From: Pseudomonadota bacterium
GTDB lineage: Bacteria > Pseudomonadota > Gammaproteobacteria > Steroidobacterales > Steroidobacteraceae
Assembly (NCBI GenBank): GCA_016703895.1
Contig: JADJBE010000022.1
Coordinates: 1 to 5,398, forward strand
Direction of reading: 5' to 3'
Length of the DNA: 5,398 nucleotides
Of this stretch, positions 4,378-5,398 are shown piece after piece (the first letter of the stretch is position 1; the number at the start of each line of letters is the position of its first letter). A program made the position numbers and the translations under genes. A model generated the notes under the pieces. It had not been told where the DNA came from, searched no databases, and was given only the letters and a program-made list of their open reading frames with translations.

Positions 4378-4989
4378 GGGATCCACCCTTGCGAGAAGCC
4401 GCCCAGGAGGCCAGGATCGAGGCCTCAGCGCGTCCGTCGTCCTTCTTCCGCATGAAGAGGTGGACATGGGTCGGGAATCGCTCCTGGGCCTTCCGGATGG
4501 CGACCGCTTTGTCGGCGATGAGCCCGGCCTTCTTCTTCCAGACCGACGGACGAATCATCTCGATCGGATCCACGCCGCGGCGATCACGCCTTCGATCAGC
4601 CCAGCCGACTTGCCGAACGCGAACGCGCCAACGGCCCCGTCACGCGGCATCGACTGCACCTCCTCGATCACCGCCACCAGGCGCCGGCCGGCAACCTCGG
4701 CGGCCGAGCGCCACTCGTCGATCTGCCTGGCAAGCAGGTGGGGCGAGACCATCAGCCGCTCGCTGGTCACCTTGCGATCGGGCTTGCCGTCCTTGCCCTT
4801 GACGGTGCGCGTCTCGCTGGACTTCACGATGGTAGGCATGTCCACGCAGGCCAGCAGGCGACCACTCACGTCATCGACCAAGGCCAGGGCTCCATGCAGG
4901 CCCGGGTCCACGCCGATGTACCAGGTGCCGCCCTGCTTGCCATCGGGCCGCTTCAGGTTCTGCGCGATCATCTCGTCGATCCCGTTCAT
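4367..4989 (-). CDS. ruvC-like: Phage RuvC-like Holliday junction resolvase, frameshifted
   Basis: A RNase-H-fold nuclease that cuts four-way DNA junctions, expected to resolve recombination or packaging intermediates in the cytoplasm. The start at ATG 4989 has GGAGG 7 bases upstream and overlaps the preceding stop as ATGA; an ATG at 4995 is too close to that site. The N-terminal piece shows YIGVDPGLHGALALVD with the first catalytic Asp at residue 28, VIEEVQSMP with E109/E110, and FAFGKSAGLIEGVIAAA, then stops at 4555. The next frame supplies DPIEMIRPSVWKKKAGL and FMRKKDDGRAEASILASWA with D184, D185 and E189, ending at 4367. One base missing at about 4572-4576 (GCGGC-GTGG) joins them into about 207 aa with all four acidic positions. 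The phage-type variants share the VWKK and KDDGRAEA motifs. No classical slippery heptamer is present in the overlap. Confidence 0.9.
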
Positions 4990-5204
4990 CCCCATGCCTC
5001 CAGCTTGTTGACCAAGTCCTGCAGATCGCGGCTAGAAGAGCGCGGGTTGCCGATCAGCTTCGTTGCTTTGACCGCCTGCTCTTTCCACACGACCGCGCTT
5101 TGCACGCTGCCGCTGAGCACTGACTTCGGCACTCGCCTGGTGAGCAGCGTGAGCCGCTCGATCAGCATCTCGCGCTCGCTGGTAGATGTGGACTGAATCG
5201 ACAT
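4986..5204 (-). CDS. Hypothetical phage protein, 72 aa
   Basis: An intact small gene with ATG 5204 preceded by GAGGAG 4 bases upstream. The protein is helical, Ser-rich at the start (MSIQSTSTSEREMLIERLTL) and basic in the middle (VVWKEQAVKATKLIG), ending LQDLVNKLEAWG. No motif or family is recognised. Its stop (TGA 4986-4988) overlaps the ATG of the resolvase gene, so the two are translationally coupled; a role as accessory to recombination would be inference from position only. Confidence 0.7.
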   Translation of the reverse strand: MSIQSTSTSEREMLIERLTLLTRRVPKSVLSGSVQSAVVWKEQAVKATKLIGNPRSSSRDLQDLVNKLEAWG

Positions 5205-5398
5205 AGCTCTCCTCGTACCAATTGGGGTGGCGAAACTTCCACCAGTTCATCGTTGCCGCGACCGCCTTCGAGTTGATCAACCCTTCGAGGTATCGCGCCC
5301 TGCAGCAGGGGTTGTTGAAGTTGAAGATGCCCGCCTTCGCGCAGCACACTCCGCGCACACCGACTGGTACCTCAGCCCGTTCTTGCTCGGCACCTTCA
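5032..5398 (-). CDS. Cys-rich phage protein, partial at right edge, probably frameshifted
   Basis: The leftward frame open to the window edge encodes CCAKAGIFNFNNPCCRARYL and then EGLINSKAVAATMNWWKFRH and PNWYEESYV. The segment GIFNFNNPCCRARYL looks like a real zinc-finger-type phage protein. Upstream of it another frame reads VPSKNGLRYQSVCAECAA, which also looks real; one missing base near 5343-5352 would join them and give a C-x2-C plus C-C metal site. The frame runs without a stop to 5032, overlapping the 72-aa gene by 173 bases; that tail is Arg/Ala-rich shadow, so the true end is probably near 5205-5250 and hidden by another indel. Small Cys-rich proteins occur in nin regions (NinF-like), but I cannot assign it. 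Confidence 0.5.
   Translation of the reverse strand, partial: EGAEQERAEVPVGVRGVCCAKAGIFNFNNPCCRARYLEGLINSKAVAATMNWWKFRHPNWYEESYVDSVHIYQRARDADRAAHAAHQASAEVSAQRQRAKRGRVERAGGQSNEADRQPALF

Noticed and set aside
4555..4580. Programmed frameshift in the resolvase gene
   Set aside because: No slippery heptamer or evident downstream pseudoknot is present, and the same window has many other similar breaks in unrelated genes.
4112..5011. A 299-codon open frame on the plus strand
   Set aside because: It is antisense to the RuvC-like and 109-aa genes, both of which have conserved motifs and coupled starts. Its product is Arg/Ser/Pro-rich shadow.
5008..5036. TTGACC with a 17-base spacer to GCTAGA as a plus-strand promoter
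   Set aside because: The -10 match is poor and it lies inside leftward genes with no rightward gene downstream.
1..5398. CRISPR array, tRNA or insertion sequence
   Set aside because: Looked for direct repeats with spacers, cloverleaf-type stems and inverted terminal repeats by eye; none was seen.

Overview
The window looks like a piece of a double-stranded DNA phage or prophage of a GC-rich Gram-negative host, probably a beta- or gammaproteobacterium. The evidence is the tight packing of short genes, ATGA/GTGA stop-start overlaps, clear Shine-Dalgarno sequences, a DUF932 C-terminus, a phage-type RuvC-like resolvase, a YbcO/DUF1364-like zinc protein and a small lipoprotein with a lipobox. The host assignment is inference from composition and gene style.

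Layout: positions 1-3114 form a rightward array. It starts with the end of a DUF932 protein (1-217) and a strong UNCG-loop hairpin (224-249). Then come four small genes in a chain (276-497, 526-714, 711-1013, and the lipoprotein at 1010-1234), a cryptic HicA-like gene (about 1231-1456) and a conserved phage-type protein (1453-1917), closed by a textbook terminator (1936-1959). After it lie two tandem paralogues (1983-2264 and 2274-2555) and two more small genes (2552-2776, 2785-3114). Positions 3111-5398 form a leftward array read from the right edge: a Cys-rich partial protein, a 72-aa protein, the RuvC-like resolvase, a helical 109-aa phage protein, a small unknown, a YbcO-like protein and a 144-aa protein at the end. 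This order recalls the nin-to-Q segment of lambdoid phages. The two arrays meet tail to tail, with their stop codons sharing one CTAG and no terminator between them.

The most important observation is that many genes are broken by small frame shifts that can be repaired: HicA-like, the first paralogue (two), YbcO-like, the small unknown, the 109-aa protein, ruvC, and probably the right-edge gene. Every one is explained by losing one or two bases, several of them in a short homopolymer or dinucleotide run, and in nearly every case the repaired frame ends or starts at an ATGA-type junction with its neighbour. This is the signature of an uncorrected long-read consensus more than of biology, so the split genes are annotated here as whole genes. 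No convincing promoter, tRNA, CRISPR array or insertion sequence was seen, and there is no gene-free stretch longer than about 65 bases.
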